Assembly: GCA_024743315.1 (NCBI GenBank)
Contig: JANSWU010000001.1
Coordinates: 434,001-498,000 of the forward strand
Source: Hyphomonadaceae bacterium
Lineage (GTDB): Bacteria > Pseudomonadota > Alphaproteobacteria > Caulobacterales > Hyphomonadaceae
DNA: 64,000 nucleotides
Direction of reading: 5' to 3'
Part shown: one piece after another, positions 7,207-17,054 of the stretch
How positions within the stretch are numbered: position 1 is the first letter of the stretch
Layout: each line of letters starts with the position of its first letter
Notes under the pieces: model-generated
The model's database searches: none
What the model was told of the DNA's origin: nothing
Seen by the model: the letters and a program-made list of their open reading frames with translations, nothing else
Program-made: the position numbers and the translations under genes

Positions 7207-9938
7207 GCTTCCTTTGCACCGGCACTCAGTGCCCCGTGGCAATGCTTGTATTTCTTGCCAGAACCACATGGGCATGGCGCATTGCGCGGGGTTCGAGCCC
7301 AGCTTTCCTCAGCCTGTGCGACCATGGAGTGCGGGGCTTGTTCCGCCACGTTTTGCGGCGTGCCTTCGCGCTGGTTCACACCTGTGTCCGGGTCCAGGCT
7401 GGTTTCGAACGTAGCTTGTGGCGGACTTGGGACCGGGCGCGGTTGCGGCGGCTGCACTTGTGCCGTCATCAGCCAGCGTGTGACCTCCAGGCGCATTTCC
7501 GACAACATGTCGTAGAAAAGCTTGAAGGCTTCTTCCTTAAACTCATTCAACGGGTTGCGTTGACCATAAGAGCGCAAGTGAATCACTGAGCGAAGTTGGT
7601 CAATTTGCTGCAAATGCTGCCGCCAGCGACCATCCAGGACTTGCAGCAGGATCTGCTTTTCAATCATCCGGAATTGGCCATCTGCGGCGAGCTTTGTCTT
7701 CTCGTCATAGGCCGTATTCGCGGCCAGCAGAATGCGTTCGGCAATCTCATTGTTCGCGACGCCTTCTTCGCCCGCCCATTCGGCGATCGGCAGGTCGAGG
7801 CCAAGCAATTCATTGCAACGTTCGCGCAGGCCCTCAGTATCCCAAAGCTCGGCATGGGCCTTTTCCGGCATATGGTGCGCGACAATGCCGTCAATCACCG
7901 ACTCACGCATGCCTTCGATCTCGTCGAGCACGCTGTCGGCGCGCATAAAATCAATGCGCTGCTCGAAGATCACCTTGCGCTGATCATTGATCACATCATC
8001 ATATTTCAAGACGTTTTTGCGGATGTCGAAATTGCGCGTTTCGATTTTCTTTTGCGAGGTCTCGATGGCCTTATTCATCCAAGGGTGCGTGATGCCCTCG
8101 TCTTCCTTGATGCCGAGGCCTTTCATAATCGAATTCAGACGCTCCGCGGCGAAGACCCGCATCAAGTCATCATCCACCGAAATGAAGAATTTCGATCGAC
8201 CTGGATCACCCTGGCGTCCGGTTCGTCCGCGCAGCTGGTTGTCGATACGGCGGCTTTCGTGGCGCTCTGTGCCAAGCACGTAAAGGCCGCCCGCCTCCAG
8301 CGCTTTTTTCTTGGCCACTTCAATCTCGGCTTTGATCTCATCCGTCATCTGCTGAAGCTCAGCATCGGTTGGTTCATTGCCGGTCTTTTCAATATGCGCC
8401 TGTACGGCTTTTGAAACCCGCATATCGAGATTGCCGCCGAGCTGAATATCAGTCCCGCGACCGGCCATATTGGTCGCCACAGTGACCGCGCCGGGGACGC
8501 CGGCATCGGCAACGATTTCAGCCTCTTGTGCGTGGTGCCGTGCATTCAACACTTTGTGCGGAATTTTTGCGGCGGTGAGATAGGTCGATACAATCTCTGA
8601 TTTTTCGATCGACGCCGTGCCGAGCAGAACTGGTTGGCCCTTGGCGCGAGCTTCGCGCACTTCTTCGACAATGTCCTTATATTTCGCGCCTGCGACGCGA
8701 TAGACGACATCATCTTCGTCAATCCGCTGGATCGGCTTATTGGTTGGCAGTTCGAATGTGCTGAGTGAGTAAATATCGCCAAATTCAGACGCTTCGGTCA
8801 TCGCCGTGCCGGTCATGCCAGCGAGCTTCTCATAGAGCCGGAAATAATTCTGGAAAGTGATTGACGCCAGGGTCTGGTTTTCAGGCTTGATGTCGACACC
8901 TTCTTTGGCTTCGATCGCCTGGTGCAAGCCTTCTGACAGACGGCGGCCGTCCATCATCCGCCCGGTAAACTCGTCGATCAACATGACCTGATCGTCTTTG
9001 ACGATATAGTCCTTATCGCGGTGGAACAGCTTATGCGCTTTCAGAGCCTGGTTCGAATGATGGACAATCGAGACATTGGCTGGATCCCAAAGCGAGCCCT
9101 CGAGGATGCCCTCTTTGTTGAGGCGCTCCTCCATTTTTTCCAAGCCTTCTTCGGTGAAGACGACCGAGCGCATCTTCTCGTCGAGATCGATGTCTTCATC
9201 ATCAAGGCCCGGAATCAGTTTGTCGATGGTACGGTAAAGCTCGGAACGATCATCGGTCGGGCCGGAAATGATCAGCGGCGTACGTGCTTCATCGATGAGA
9301 ATCGAATCGACTTCGTCGACAATCGCAAAAGCATGGCCGCGCTGGACCATCTGCTCGAGCGAATATTTCATATTATCGCGGAGATAATCGAAGCCGTACT
9401 CATTATTGGTGCCGTAAGTTATGTCACAGGCATAAGCGGCGCGGCGCTCTTCATCATTGAGGCCTTGCTTGATCACACCGGTCGACATGCCGAGAAAGCT
9501 GTAAAGCTTGCCCATCCATTCGGCATCACGTGTGGCGAGGTAATCGTTGACTGTGACGACGTGTACGCCCTGTCCGCGCAAGGCATTGAGATAGACTGGC
9601 AGGGTCGCCACCAATGTCTTACCTTCCCCGGTCCGCATCTCTGCAATGGCGCCATTGTGAAGCACCATGCCGCCGAGCAATTGCACGTCGAAATGACGCA
9701 TGCCGAGCGAGCGTTTGGCGCCTTCGCGCACCACAGCAAAGGCCTCGTCGAGAATGTCATCAAGCGACGCGCCATCTGCGAGACGCTTGCGAAATTCCTC
9801 CGTCTTGGCCCGCAAAGCCTGATCCGAAAGCGCTTCGATCATGGGTTCGAGCGTATTGATTTTCTGGACGCGGCGGCGCATCGGCTTCAGTTTGCGATCG
9901 TTTACCGAACCGAAAATCTTCTGAGCTAGCGACAACAT
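7203..9938 (-). CDS. secA: preprotein translocase ATPase SecA
   Basis: A 911 aa motor that drives proteins through SecYEG. Seen in order are the start [18 protein letters not shown], Walker [15 protein letters not shown], the DEAD-like box [20 protein letters not shown], the preprotein-binding domain, NBD2 motifs ([36 protein letters not shown]), the helical scaffold, and the C-terminal zinc site [14 protein letters not shown] that contacts SecB and ribosomes. The length is usual. The ATG at 9938 fits the family start; the frame extends upstream to a TTG at 10010 without homology. It is transcribed divergently from the parvulin-argJ-mutT operon. An 8 bp palindromic stem at 9999-10022 lies in its leader. 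Confidence 0.98.
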   Translation of the reverse strand: MLSLAQKIFGSVNDRKLKPMRRRVQKINTLEPMIEALSDQALRAKTEEFRKRLADGASLDDILDEAFAVVREGAKRSLGMRHFDVQLLGGMVLHNGAIAEMRTGEGKTLVATLPVYLNALRGQGVHVVTVNDYLATRDAEWMGKLYSFLGMSTGVIKQGLNDEERRAAYACDITYGTNNEYGFDYLRDNMKYSLEQMVQRGHAFAIVDEVDSILIDEARTPLIISGPTDDRSELYRTIDKLIPGLDDEDIDLDEKMRSVVFTEEGLEKMEERLNKEGILEGSLWDPANVSIVHHSNQALKAHKLFHRDKDYIVKDDQVMLIDEFTGRMMDGRRLSEGLHQAIEAKEGVDIKPENQTLASITFQNYFRLYEKLAGMTGTAMTEASEFGDIYSLSTFELPTNKPIQRIDEDDVVYRVAGAKYKDIVEEVREARAKGQPVLLGTASIEKSEIVSTYLTAAKIPHKVLNARHHAQEAEIVADAGVPGAVTVATNMAGRGTDIQLGGNLDMRVSKAVQAHIEKTGNEPTDAELQQMTDEIKAEIEVAKKKALEAGGLYVLGTERHESRRIDNQLRGRTGRQGDPGRSKFFISVDDDLMRVFAAERLNSIMKGLGIKEDEGITHPWMNKAIETSQKKIETRNFDIRKNVLKYDDVINDQRKVIFEQRIDFMRADSVLDEIEGMRESVIDGIVAHHMPEKAHAELWDTEGLRERCNELLGLDLPIAEWAGEEGVANNEIAERILLAANTAYDEKTKLAADGQFRMIEKQILLQVLDGRWRQHLQQIDQLRSVIHLRSYGQRNPLNEFKEEAFKLFYDMLSEMRLEVTRWLMTAQVQPPQPRPVPSPPQATFETSLDPDTGVNQREGTPQNVAEQAPHSMVAQAEESWARTPRNAPCPCGSGKKYKHCHGALSAGAKEA

Positions 9939-9998
9939 TGACGGAATTACCACACTGTTTGAATTGATCCCAGAAATCACAAACTTCTTTCCAGGATG

Positions 9999-10022
9999 TG
10001 GACGCTGCAATTGAAGCGTCCA
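9999..10022. repeat. inverted repeat in the secA / parvulin intergenic region
   Basis: TGGACGCT and AGCGTCCA form a perfect 8 bp inverted repeat with an 8-base spacer, 61 bp before the secA start and 90 bp before the parvulin start. It could be an operator or a leader hairpin. No T-run follows on either strand, so a terminator is unlikely. Confidence 0.4.
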
Positions 10023-10111
10023 AAATTGGTCTCTCGACCACGGCCTAAAGCGGACTTAAGAACGCCGCATACGTGTGTCAATCAGCCGAGTGCGGCAAAG
10101 GAATGCTCGAA

Positions 10112-11047
10112 ATGCGATTGAATCTCAAGACTGTCGGAATTGCCACAGCCGTCCTGTTTGCACTGACCGGACTTACGGGGTGCGGGCAGCCAGCTGAAGT
10201 CCAGGTCTCATCCTCTGTCATCGACAGTTCCACGGCGGCGCGGGTCAATGGCGAAACCATTTATATGACCGATGTCAGGCTGGAAGCGGTGGCGCAGGGT
10301 CTGATCGAACCAAACTCGGACTTCGGTCCGACACATCCGGACTTTCATCAAGTCCTGGAACAGTTGATAGATCAACGCCTGTTGGCGCAGGAAGCCCTGC
10401 GCCGAGGCCTCGACAAAGACCCCACAGCGGAGCGTCGACTTGCTGCCGGACGGGAGCGTCTGCTCGGCAACATTCTGGTTGAAAGCCTGGTCGCCAACGA
10501 AGTGACTGAAGAGGCGATTGACCGCATGTATGAAGAGCAGGTCAAATTGCAGCAGCTCGACGATGAAGTGCGCTTGCGCCAAATCGTTGTTGAGAACCGT
10601 GAGCTTGCAGATCAGATCTTGCAGGAACTCGTCGACGGGCGCGATTTTGCCGAGGCAGCCCTGGAATATTCCGAGGATGTCCGCACCCGCCTTGAGGGCG
10701 GCGACCTCGGTTGGGTCGCCCCGAATGAATTGCTCGACCCGATTCCGGCCGTCATCGGTAATACGGTGACGGGCACCTGGTCCGAGGCGTTCGAGACAGA
10801 GGATGGCTGGATCATTCTGAAAGTCGATGAACGTCGCACCACACCGCCCAAAACCAAACAGGAAATGCGACCAGAAATTATTACCTTTCTCACATTCACG
10901 CAGATCAGTGACATCCTCACCGAGTTGCGCGCATCCGCGCAAATCCAGCAACGCGATCCGGCCGAATATCTCAATGAAGCCGAAGAAGCGGCTAAAGCAG
11001 AGGCGATCGATGCGGCCGCCCCACCTGAGCAAGCGCCGAGCGAATGA
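10112..11047 (+). CDS. parvulin-type (PpiC) peptidyl-prolyl isomerase lipoprotein
   Basis: A 311 aa protein. The N-terminus is a lipoprotein signal (MRLNLKTVGIATAVLFALTG) with lipobox LTGC. Then come a SurA-N-like helical region (VNGETIYMTDVRL, LEQLIDQRLLAQEALRRGL) and a rotamase domain (VRLRQIVVENRELADQIL, FAEAALEYSED, GGDLGWVAPNELLDPIPAVI). It should be a periplasmic chaperone/isomerase for secreted or outer membrane proteins, a role that fits secA next door. The tail is rich in Ala and Glu. I prefer ATG 10112 because AAAGGA lies 9 bases upstream; ATG 10103 is too close to it. It overlaps argJ by ATGA. Confidence 0.88.
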   Translation: MRLNLKTVGIATAVLFALTGLTGCGQPAEVQVSSSVIDSSTAARVNGETIYMTDVRLEAVAQGLIEPNSDFGPTHPDFHQVLEQLIDQRLLAQEALRRGLDKDPTAERRLAAGRERLLGNILVESLVANEVTEEAIDRMYEEQVKLQQLDDEVRLRQIVVENRELADQILQELVDGRDFAEAALEYSEDVRTRLEGGDLGWVAPNELLDPIPAVIGNTVTGTWSEAFETEDGWIILKVDERRTTPPKTKQEMRPEIITFLTFTQISDILTELRASAQIQQRDPAEYLNEAEEAAKAEAIDAAAPPEQAPSE

Positions 11048-12294
11048 ACCTAAAACCCTCTCCTTTTGCACCGGACAGTTTTCCCGAGCTGCCGCAGGTC
11101 AAAGGCGTGCGCGCAGCCACCGGCTCACGCGGTTTTTATGCCGCCCGCGAACTTGATCGCGATGATGTCTTTCTCTTCGCGTTCGAGCCAGGGACTCATT
11201 GCGCCGGCGTGTTCACGCGCTCATCCACCGCATCGGCTGATGTTCAATGGTGCCGCGAAGCGCTGGCAAACGGCCGCGGGAAAGCTGCTGCGCTGGTCGT
11301 GAACTCGGGCAATTCAAACGCCTTTACCGGCCCCAAGGGCGTGCTGAAAAATGAAGCAACGCTCGCTGCCATGACCTCGGCTCTCGATGTCGAAAAGGCG
11401 CATTGTTTTCTTGGCGCGACGGGCGTGATCGGTGAGCCGCTATCGGATCCAAATTTTGTCGGCAGCATCGTTCCTGAGCTTTCGCAGATGCTGACGACCC
11501 CCAACTGGGAGGCCTGCGCACGCGCGTTCATGACCACGGACACATTCCCGAAAGGCGCTGGATTTACGCGTGAGATCGGCGGCCACAATGCGGCCTTTGC
11601 CGGCATTGCCAAAGGATCCGGCATGATCGCTCCGAACATGGCGACCATGCTGGCTTATGTATTTACGGATCTCGATGTCGCCCCGAATCTCCTCGATGCT
11701 GCCCTACGCGCCGCGTGCGCGCAGAGTTTCAACGCGATCAGCGTCGATAGCGATACTTCGACCTCCGACAGCCTGATGGTGTTTGCGACGGGCAAGAATG
11801 GTGCGCCCACCATCACGTCAGACTCCGATCCAAGATATTCGGATTTTGTTGATGCCTTAATCGAGCTTTGTCTCGATCTTGCATTGCAAATCGTCAAGGA
11901 TGGCGAGGGCGCAAGCAAATTTATCTCGGTCCGAGTCGATGGGGCGAAAAGTGATGCATCAGCCCGGATCATCGCCGCGGACATTGCCAATAGTCCGCTG
12001 GTCAAGACCGCGCTCGCTGCGAATGACGCCAATTGGGGCCGTGTCGTGATGGCGGTTGGCAAATCCGGAGAGCCGATCACTTCGGAGCACCTCTCCATCT
12101 GGTTTGGCGACGTACGGGTCGCCGAAAGTGGCGCACGCGCGGCAAATTATGATGAAGCGCGAGCCACCGAGGCCGTGTCTTCGCCTGAAATTGAGATTAA
12201 AGTCTCCGTCGGCTCAGGCCCCGGATGCGCCTGTATGTACACATGTGACCTGACACATGCCTATGTCGACATTAACGGAGCCTATCGCACGTGA
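11044..12294 (+). CDS. argJ: bifunctional ornithine acetyltransferase / N-acetylglutamate synthase
   Basis: A 416 aa enzyme of arginine synthesis. It moves acetyl from N-acetylornithine to glutamate, and in bifunctional forms can also use acetyl-CoA. It is made as a proenzyme and cut to alpha and beta chains. The self-cleavage site is visible as Ala200-Thr201 in GSGMIAPNMATMLAY, with Thr201 the nucleophile. Other family blocks are VVNSGNSNAFTG, CFLGATGVIGEPL and NDANWGRVVMAVG near the end. The start ATG 11044 overlaps the parvulin stop, and mutT starts inside the argJ stop, so the three genes should be translated together. Confidence 0.96.
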   Translation: MNLKPSPFAPDSFPELPQVKGVRAATGSRGFYAARELDRDDVFLFAFEPGTHCAGVFTRSSTASADVQWCREALANGRGKAAALVVNSGNSNAFTGPKGVLKNEATLAAMTSALDVEKAHCFLGATGVIGEPLSDPNFVGSIVPELSQMLTTPNWEACARAFMTTDTFPKGAGFTREIGGHNAAFAGIAKGSGMIAPNMATMLAYVFTDLDVAPNLLDAALRAACAQSFNAISVDSDTSTSDSLMVFATGKNGAPTITSDSDPRYSDFVDALIELCLDLALQIVKDGEGASKFISVRVDGAKSDASARIIAADIANSPLVKTALAANDANWGRVVMAVGKSGEPITSEHLSIWFGDVRVAESGARAANYDEARATEAVSSPEIEIKVSVGSGPGCACMYTCDLTHAYVDINGAYRT

Positions 12295-12695
12295 AGACCG
12301 TCTATGTCGCCGCGGCCGCTCTGATCAATACGCAAGGCCTGATTCTATTGGCGCAACGGCCAGAAGGAAAATCCATGGCTGGCTTGTGGGAATTTCCAGG
12401 TGGAAAGATCGAGCCAAACGAAACTCCTGAAGCCGCATTGGTGCGAGAACTCAAGGAAGAATTGGCCATATTGGTTAGCGAATCTGACCTCGAACCGATC
12501 ACATTTGCAAGTCACGCTTACCAATCCTTTCATCTTTTCATGCCATTGTTTTCCGTGAAAAGTTGGAGTGGGACACCGCATCCATCAGAGGGACAGAAAC
12601 TCGCCTGGGTGGCACCGCACGACTTGCACAGCTACCCGGCACCAGAGGCCGACATCCCCCTTTTTGATGTGTTGGCCAAACGAGCTAAGGGCTAA
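12291..12695 (+). CDS. mutT: MutT-like Nudix hydrolase (8-oxo-dGTP diphosphatase)
   Basis: A 134 aa protein with the start VYVAAAALINTQGLILLAQRPEGKSMAGLWEFPGGKIE, typical of MutT. The Nudix box reads G-x5-E-x7-RELKEELAI, with Ala in place of the usual last Gly. It removes 8-oxo-dGTP from the nucleotide pool. The start is GTG 12291, overlapping the argJ stop (GTGA), the only start that keeps the first conserved strand. The stop is followed within 5 bases by the Flp pilin start. Confidence 0.88.
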   Translation: MKTVYVAAAALINTQGLILLAQRPEGKSMAGLWEFPGGKIEPNETPEAALVRELKEELAILVSESDLEPITFASHAYQSFHLFMPLFSVKSWSGTPHPSEGQKLAWVAPHDLHSYPAPEADIPLFDVLAKRAKG

Positions 12696-12699
12696 ACAC

Positions 12700-12897
12700 A
12701 TGAGTGGTTTTCGCAACGCAGTCAGCCGTTTTCATCGCAATGAATCCGGAGCGACCGCAGTTGAATACGGGCTGATTATGGCCTTGATGACGATCGCTCT
12801 CATTAGCGCGCTCGCTGCGACCGGCGACAGCACGTCTGAGAAATGGAAAGGCGTCGCTGATGATGTCGGCGGCGCCATGAACAGCGCCGGGTCTTAA
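12700..12897 (+). CDS. Flp family type IVb pilin
   Basis: A 65 aa prepilin. The leader MSGFRNAVSRFHRNESG ends in Gly and is followed by ATAVEYGLIMALMTIALISAL, the Flp signature G/XXXXEY with a Glu-Tyr pair and a hydrophobic helix. A CpaA/TadV-type peptidase would cut after the Gly. The ATG lies 5 bases after the mutT stop and has no strong ribosome site of its own. No tad/cpa assembly genes adjoin it, so it is an orphan pilin here. Two TadE-like genes lie 45 kb away in the same window. Confidence 0.88.
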   Translation: MSGFRNAVSRFHRNESGATAVEYGLIMALMTIALISALAATGDSTSEKWKGVADDVGGAMNSAGS

Positions 12898-12968
12898 GCT
12901 CACGCGGCGTCTGATCTTGACCTAAATCACAGGACCGTCACCCTCCTTTGCAAAGCAGGGAGGTTAGA

Positions 12969-14138
12969 ATGAGCACGCCACACCCATATCAGATCCATGT
13001 GCCGGGCCTGAAACTCAAAGCTATTCGCGATCGGGTTGAAGCTTATCAATGGTTTCCTGCCCCGGTAGGTGTGCCGGACTGGCAACTCGGAATGTCCACC
13101 CCTGTGTTAAAAGACCTTCAAACTTACTGGCTGGAAGAGTTTGATTGGCGAGCCGCTGAAACGAAACTCAATCAATATCCGCAATACATTGCCGAGATAG
13201 ATGGCTTAGCGATCCATTTCCTGCACGTGATCGGTGAGGCGAATGGCAAGCGACCGCTTTTGATCACGCATGGCTGGCCGGGATCGATCTTGGAATTCTA
13301 CGACACCATAGGCCCTCTGGCTTTTCCAAGCGAGCATGGTGGCAAAGCCGAAGACGCGTTTGATCTCATTATCCCGTCCCTGCCCGGCTATGGCTTCTCG
13401 GGAAAGCCCGCTGCGCCGCTCGGGCAGCGCGCCACCGCCAAGCTCTGGAACACGTTAATGCAAGAGGTGCTTGGCTATGACACCTATCTCGCCCAGGGCG
13501 GCGATTGGGGCGGCATGGTTACCTCCTGGCTCGGCTTTGATCATGGCACCGTCAATGGCAAAGGCGGCTGTGACGCCATCCACCTCAACATGATCAGCCT
13601 GCGCCCGACCCCGGCAACGCCGCAAAATCAGGACGAGATTGATTGGCTGACGCAAACGCAGGTGGCGATGCAAATGGAAGGCAGTTACCTGATGCAGCAA
13701 GCCACCAAGCCGCAGACTTTGGCCATGTCCCTGATGGACAGTCCGATGGGCACGGCGGCCTGGATCCTCGAAAAGTTTCACACCTGGTCAGATCTGAAGA
13801 ATGGCGACCTGCTCAGCGTCTATACGCGCGATCAGTTGCTGACCAATGTCATGATCTATCTGGTCAATGACGCGATCGCCACGTCAGTCTGGTACTATGC
13901 GGCGTTCTTCGCAGAAGGCGGGGCTGCATTGCCTGAAGGGGAGCGCTGCGAGACACCGACCGGGTTTGCCAATTATCCCGGCGAGCCGGTCTATAAGCCG
14001 GCGCCGCGCTCCTGGTGTGAGCGGGCTTATAATATCACCTATTGGTCCGAGATGCCGCGCGGGGGGCATTTCGCGGCGATGGAACAACCTGACCTGTTTG
14101 TGCAAGATGTGCGCACCTGGGCACGGACGCTCGCCTAG
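12969..14138 (+). CDS. epoxide hydrolase (alpha/beta hydrolase, EHN domain)
   Basis: A 389 aa protein that should open epoxides to diols. The N-terminal EHN-type region (residues about 1-105) carries GVPDWQLGMSTPVLKDLQTYW and FDWRAAETKLNQYPQY. The oxyanion segment is HGWPGS. The nucleophile is Asp179 in GGDWGGMVTSWLG, and the catalytic His is in RGGHFAAMEQP. The start ATG 12969 follows GGGAGG with good spacing. The end overlaps the penicillin acylase end by 4 bp, tail to tail. The physiological substrate is unknown. Confidence 0.9.
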   Translation: MSTPHPYQIHVPGLKLKAIRDRVEAYQWFPAPVGVPDWQLGMSTPVLKDLQTYWLEEFDWRAAETKLNQYPQYIAEIDGLAIHFLHVIGEANGKRPLLITHGWPGSILEFYDTIGPLAFPSEHGGKAEDAFDLIIPSLPGYGFSGKPAAPLGQRATAKLWNTLMQEVLGYDTYLAQGGDWGGMVTSWLGFDHGTVNGKGGCDAIHLNMISLRPTPATPQNQDEIDWLTQTQVAMQMEGSYLMQQATKPQTLAMSLMDSPMGTAAWILEKFHTWSDLKNGDLLSVYTRDQLLTNVMIYLVNDAIATSVWYYAAFFAEGGAALPEGERCETPTGFANYPGEPVYKPAPRSWCERAYNITYWSEMPRGGHFAAMEQPDLFVQDVRTWARTLA

Positions 14139-16285
14139 CGCCCCGGGCGATAGGTGCGAACGGCATTCGCCTCAACCTCCGCCCGCGTCAGCAAAGCCGG
14201 ACGCCATTCTTCTGCGGCAAAAAGCGGGGCCTGGTCGGCATAATGCGGTGAGGTTTCATCCAGTGTGGCGGCGCCAAATTGGTGGATCACTTCAGCCGAT
14301 TGCTCACCATCTGCATCCCATTCAACCAGAGCGATCCATGTATCTCCGGCATTGGCGTGCAGCTTTCCATCATCGCGGATTTCAACCGGATAGATCGCCC
14401 GCAAGATGTCCGGGCCGCCGCTCACCGGGACGTCGACCTCGCCGCGGACCAGGCGATTGACCTCTCCCCAGCTTGGATCGATGCGGCCATAATTTGTTTC
14501 CAGCAATGCCACGGCCTCGCGGAAAGCCTGCGCGGGTTCAGGTCCATAATCGCCCGTGAATTGGCCTGTGACATGTCTCAACACCGTGAGTGTGCCCAGG
14601 GCCGCATGGGTGTTGTCGATATCGGTGCGGTAGTTCCATGCGCGCAAATGTGCCACTGCGTCAGCGAGTTCGGGTTTAGCTGACCAATCAAAGGCGAGCA
14701 CTTGCTTGATGAATTGGACGGCCTCGGAGCCTTCGGCATAGGCCGTATCAAACTTGATCGCGAGCAAAGTGTCTCGATCTATCAGACTGCTCCCGTCCGT
14801 CAGCGCTTCGATGCGGAGCGAGCGATTGGTGTCATTGGTCTGCAATCCCATCCAGCTCGGATGATCGCCTGGGATGATATTATCCAGCCCATCCGTGGCG
14901 CTATACGGCGTGTTATTGGCATTGAAGATCAAGCCGCTTTCGGGATTCACCAGTTTCGGCCCATCCTCATAAGGAATATAGCCCTGCCAGATCAGGTCGG
15001 AGCGATCGCCCGGCAGGTCAGCCAGCCAATCCCAACCTGGTAAACGCGCCGGGTATTGGCCATTGTGAATGAAAGCCACGATCCCGGTTTTGTCGGCATA
15101 GACATAATTAATGCTGGGCAGCGCGTTTAGGCCCATGGCAGCGTTGAATTCGTCCCAATCGGTGGCGAGATTGAGCCTTACATATTGTTCCAGCTGGCGG
15201 ATCTCGCCCATGCCCGCATAGCGCACCGCATACGTGCCGTGCGCGGCCTCGATGACGGGCCCATGCGCAGTGCGATAGACGGGGCGACGAACTTTCAATG
15301 CGAACGGCCCAAACAGTTTGATCCGCAACAAAGCGCTCTCTTCCTCGAAATCACGCCATTCGCCATCGAGCTGGTATTGTTTCGAATTGTCCGGGTTGAG
15401 GGTCAACCGATAGATATCGGTCAGGTCCGGCTTCGACACCGTGTTGGCCCAGCCGAGATGACGATTGAAGCCATGCAGGATGACCGGCGTACCCGGGAAC
15501 AGGCCACCGGTAATATCCAGCCCCTCTTCGGAGACGATATGCGCTTCCCACCAGGCCACAGGCCCCGTCATTGGCTGATGCGAATTGATCAGGAGACGGG
15601 TCGTCTCATCGCCGCTGCGAGCTGGCGCAACCGCGAAAGCGTTCGAGCCGCGTTCGGTGTTGAGAGTTGGATGCAGGAGCCAGGCGCGCTCATTCGGATC
15701 GTTTGCAAGCGGCGCCTCTCGGACCTCGGCGAACAGCGATTGCAGTGTCTCATCAAAGCCATAAAAGAACGGCGTCTTCAGGATGAACCCGGCGATCACG
15801 TCCTGGCCTGTAAAAGGCGCAAGTCCGGTCCAGGTTTTGTCGGGATTTTCTGCCGCATAGAGATTGATCCCGGCCGCATAGGCCTCGGCAATGGCTTTCA
15901 CGTCTGCGGGCACGTCGGTTTCGTAGCGCGCCTCAACCGTTCCCCAGACGTCAAGCAGCGCGACCACATAATCGGTCGGGGCTGCGCCTGCGCCCTTGTA
16001 GCGCGCCAGGACACCGCGTGTCGCCGCGACCACATCCTGGATCGTTTCGAAATCATCTTCGGCATGCGCATAGGCCACACCAAACGCGGTATCGGCATTG
16101 GTCTTGCCGTAAATATGGGGCGTGCCCCACGTGTCGCGAATGATCTCGACCTCATAATCGGCAGCGGTCGCCGACAGGACTTCCGCGCTCGGGGTTTTCG
16201 GTAACGGGTCCCAAGTATAAATCCCTGCCCCAATCAACAGGACTAGGATCAGCGCGCCGGCCCCAAGCGCAATTTTCTTGATCAT
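14135..16285 (-). CDS. penicillin acylase family (Ntn hydrolase), periplasmic
   Basis: A 716 aa precursor. One N-terminal membrane segment (about residues 3-23) precedes the alpha chain with the motif RDTWGTPHIYG. The beta-chain nucleophile is Ser214 in ERGSNAFAVAP, just after the self-cleavage Gly. Later blocks are GFNRHLGWANTVSKPDLTD and INYVYADKTG. The family cleaves amide bonds of penicillins, cephalosporins or acyl-homoserine lactones, and this sequence resembles the lactone-acylase branch in overall layout. Which substrate applies cannot be told from sequence. It ends 4 bp inside the epoxide hydrolase end, and the VOC gene lies 5 bp upstream on the same strand. Confidence 0.88.
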   Translation of the reverse strand: MIKKIALGAGALILVLLIGAGIYTWDPLPKTPSAEVLSATAADYEVEIIRDTWGTPHIYGKTNADTAFGVAYAHAEDDFETIQDVVAATRGVLARYKGAGAAPTDYVVALLDVWGTVEARYETDVPADVKAIAEAYAAGINLYAAENPDKTWTGLAPFTGQDVIAGFILKTPFFYGFDETLQSLFAEVREAPLANDPNERAWLLHPTLNTERGSNAFAVAPARSGDETTRLLINSHQPMTGPVAWWEAHIVSEEGLDITGGLFPGTPVILHGFNRHLGWANTVSKPDLTDIYRLTLNPDNSKQYQLDGEWRDFEEESALLRIKLFGPFALKVRRPVYRTAHGPVIEAAHGTYAVRYAGMGEIRQLEQYVRLNLATDWDEFNAAMGLNALPSINYVYADKTGIVAFIHNGQYPARLPGWDWLADLPGDRSDLIWQGYIPYEDGPKLVNPESGLIFNANNTPYSATDGLDNIIPGDHPSWMGLQTNDTNRSLRIEALTDGSSLIDRDTLLAIKFDTAYAEGSEAVQFIKQVLAFDWSAKPELADAVAHLRAWNYRTDIDNTHAALGTLTVLRHVTGQFTGDYGPEPAQAFREAVALLETNYGRIDPSWGEVNRLVRGEVDVPVSGGPDILRAIYPVEIRDDGKLHANAGDTWIALVEWDADGEQSAEVIHQFGAATLDETSPHYADQAPLFAAEEWRPALLTRAEVEANAVRTYRPGR

Positions 16286-16290
16286 ATGGG

Positions 16291-16974
16291 TTAAACCTTC
16301 ACCGGCGGCTCAGCATAGGAGGCGGTTTTCCAGATCACTTCATCCGGGGCCTGAAGCATCTGCATATACATCTCTTTCGGATAGGCCTGATGCGGCTTGT
16401 CTGGATCGTAAGGCGGTTGTTTGACCGCCCCGCCCTCGCCATCATACGGGTCCGGGTTCATATATTGCTCGGCCTCTTCCGCACTGATCCCGACTTTCTC
16501 CAGAACCGCTGGATCGACCCAGGCTTTCTGGTCGATCTCCGCCTCTGACGTCGCGACTTCCAGCACCATATTCTCCGGCCCGCCAAAATAGATGGATTGG
16601 CACATGCCGTGATTGATCGGGCCGATGACGTTGACGCTTTTCTTGCGAATACGATCGCGTATGGCGATCAGCTGGTCCGGCGTGTCGACCTTGAAGGCGA
16701 GATGTTGCATCGTGCCCGCCGCACAAGGCCCGGCCCCGGTGCCCGCATGCGTGACGCCCATTTGAACCGGGATATCTTTGACCGCAGGCAATTGCACGAT
16801 CGAGAAATAGCAATGATCATCCAGATGCATGAAGGCGTGGATGCCGCCGGGCACACCGTGCATGTCGAAAATCGCCGAGAGTTTGCAGCCCAAGACGTCT
16901 GAAAAAAACTCGATATGGCTCTTAATGTCCGCGGACATGATGGCGAGGTGGTGGATCCCAGTAGCTTTGACCAT
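16291..16974 (-). CDS. VOC family (glyoxalase/dioxygenase fold) protein
   Basis: A 227 aa protein with the vicinal oxygen chelate fold. The first half has TGIHHLAIMSADIKSHIEFFSDVLGCKL with a candidate metal His. The second half has MQHLAFKVDTPDQLIAIRDRIR and the metal Glu in NMVLEVAT. A tail of about 55 residues, rich in Pro, Asp and Tyr (MNPDPYDGEGGAVKQPPYDP), extends past the domain. This suggests a dioxygenase or isomerase of the family rather than simple glyoxalase I. It is 5 bp upstream of the penicillin acylase, probably co-transcribed, and is divergent from the alpha/beta hydrolase with an 80 bp gap. Confidence 0.8.
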   Translation of the reverse strand: MVKATGIHHLAIMSADIKSHIEFFSDVLGCKLSAIFDMHGVPGGIHAFMHLDDHCYFSIVQLPAVKDIPVQMGVTHAGTGAGPCAAGTMQHLAFKVDTPDQLIAIRDRIRKKSVNVIGPINHGMCQSIYFGGPENMVLEVATSEAEIDQKAWVDPAVLEKVGISAEEAEQYMNPDPYDGEGGAVKQPPYDPDKPHQAYPKEMYMQMLQAPDEVIWKTASYAEPPVKV

Positions 16975-17054
16975 GGCGCGAGCTCCCTTGTCTTTGCGTC
17001 ATACTGGACTCACGCAGCAAAAGCGCCAAGTCTTCACCTTGCGGGAGGTGGCGC

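Noticed and set aside
15185-16204. 339 aa open frame on the plus strand inside the penicillin acylase gene
   Set aside because: Shadow of a GC-rich gene; no motif or ribosome site, and the minus strand has the complete acylase.
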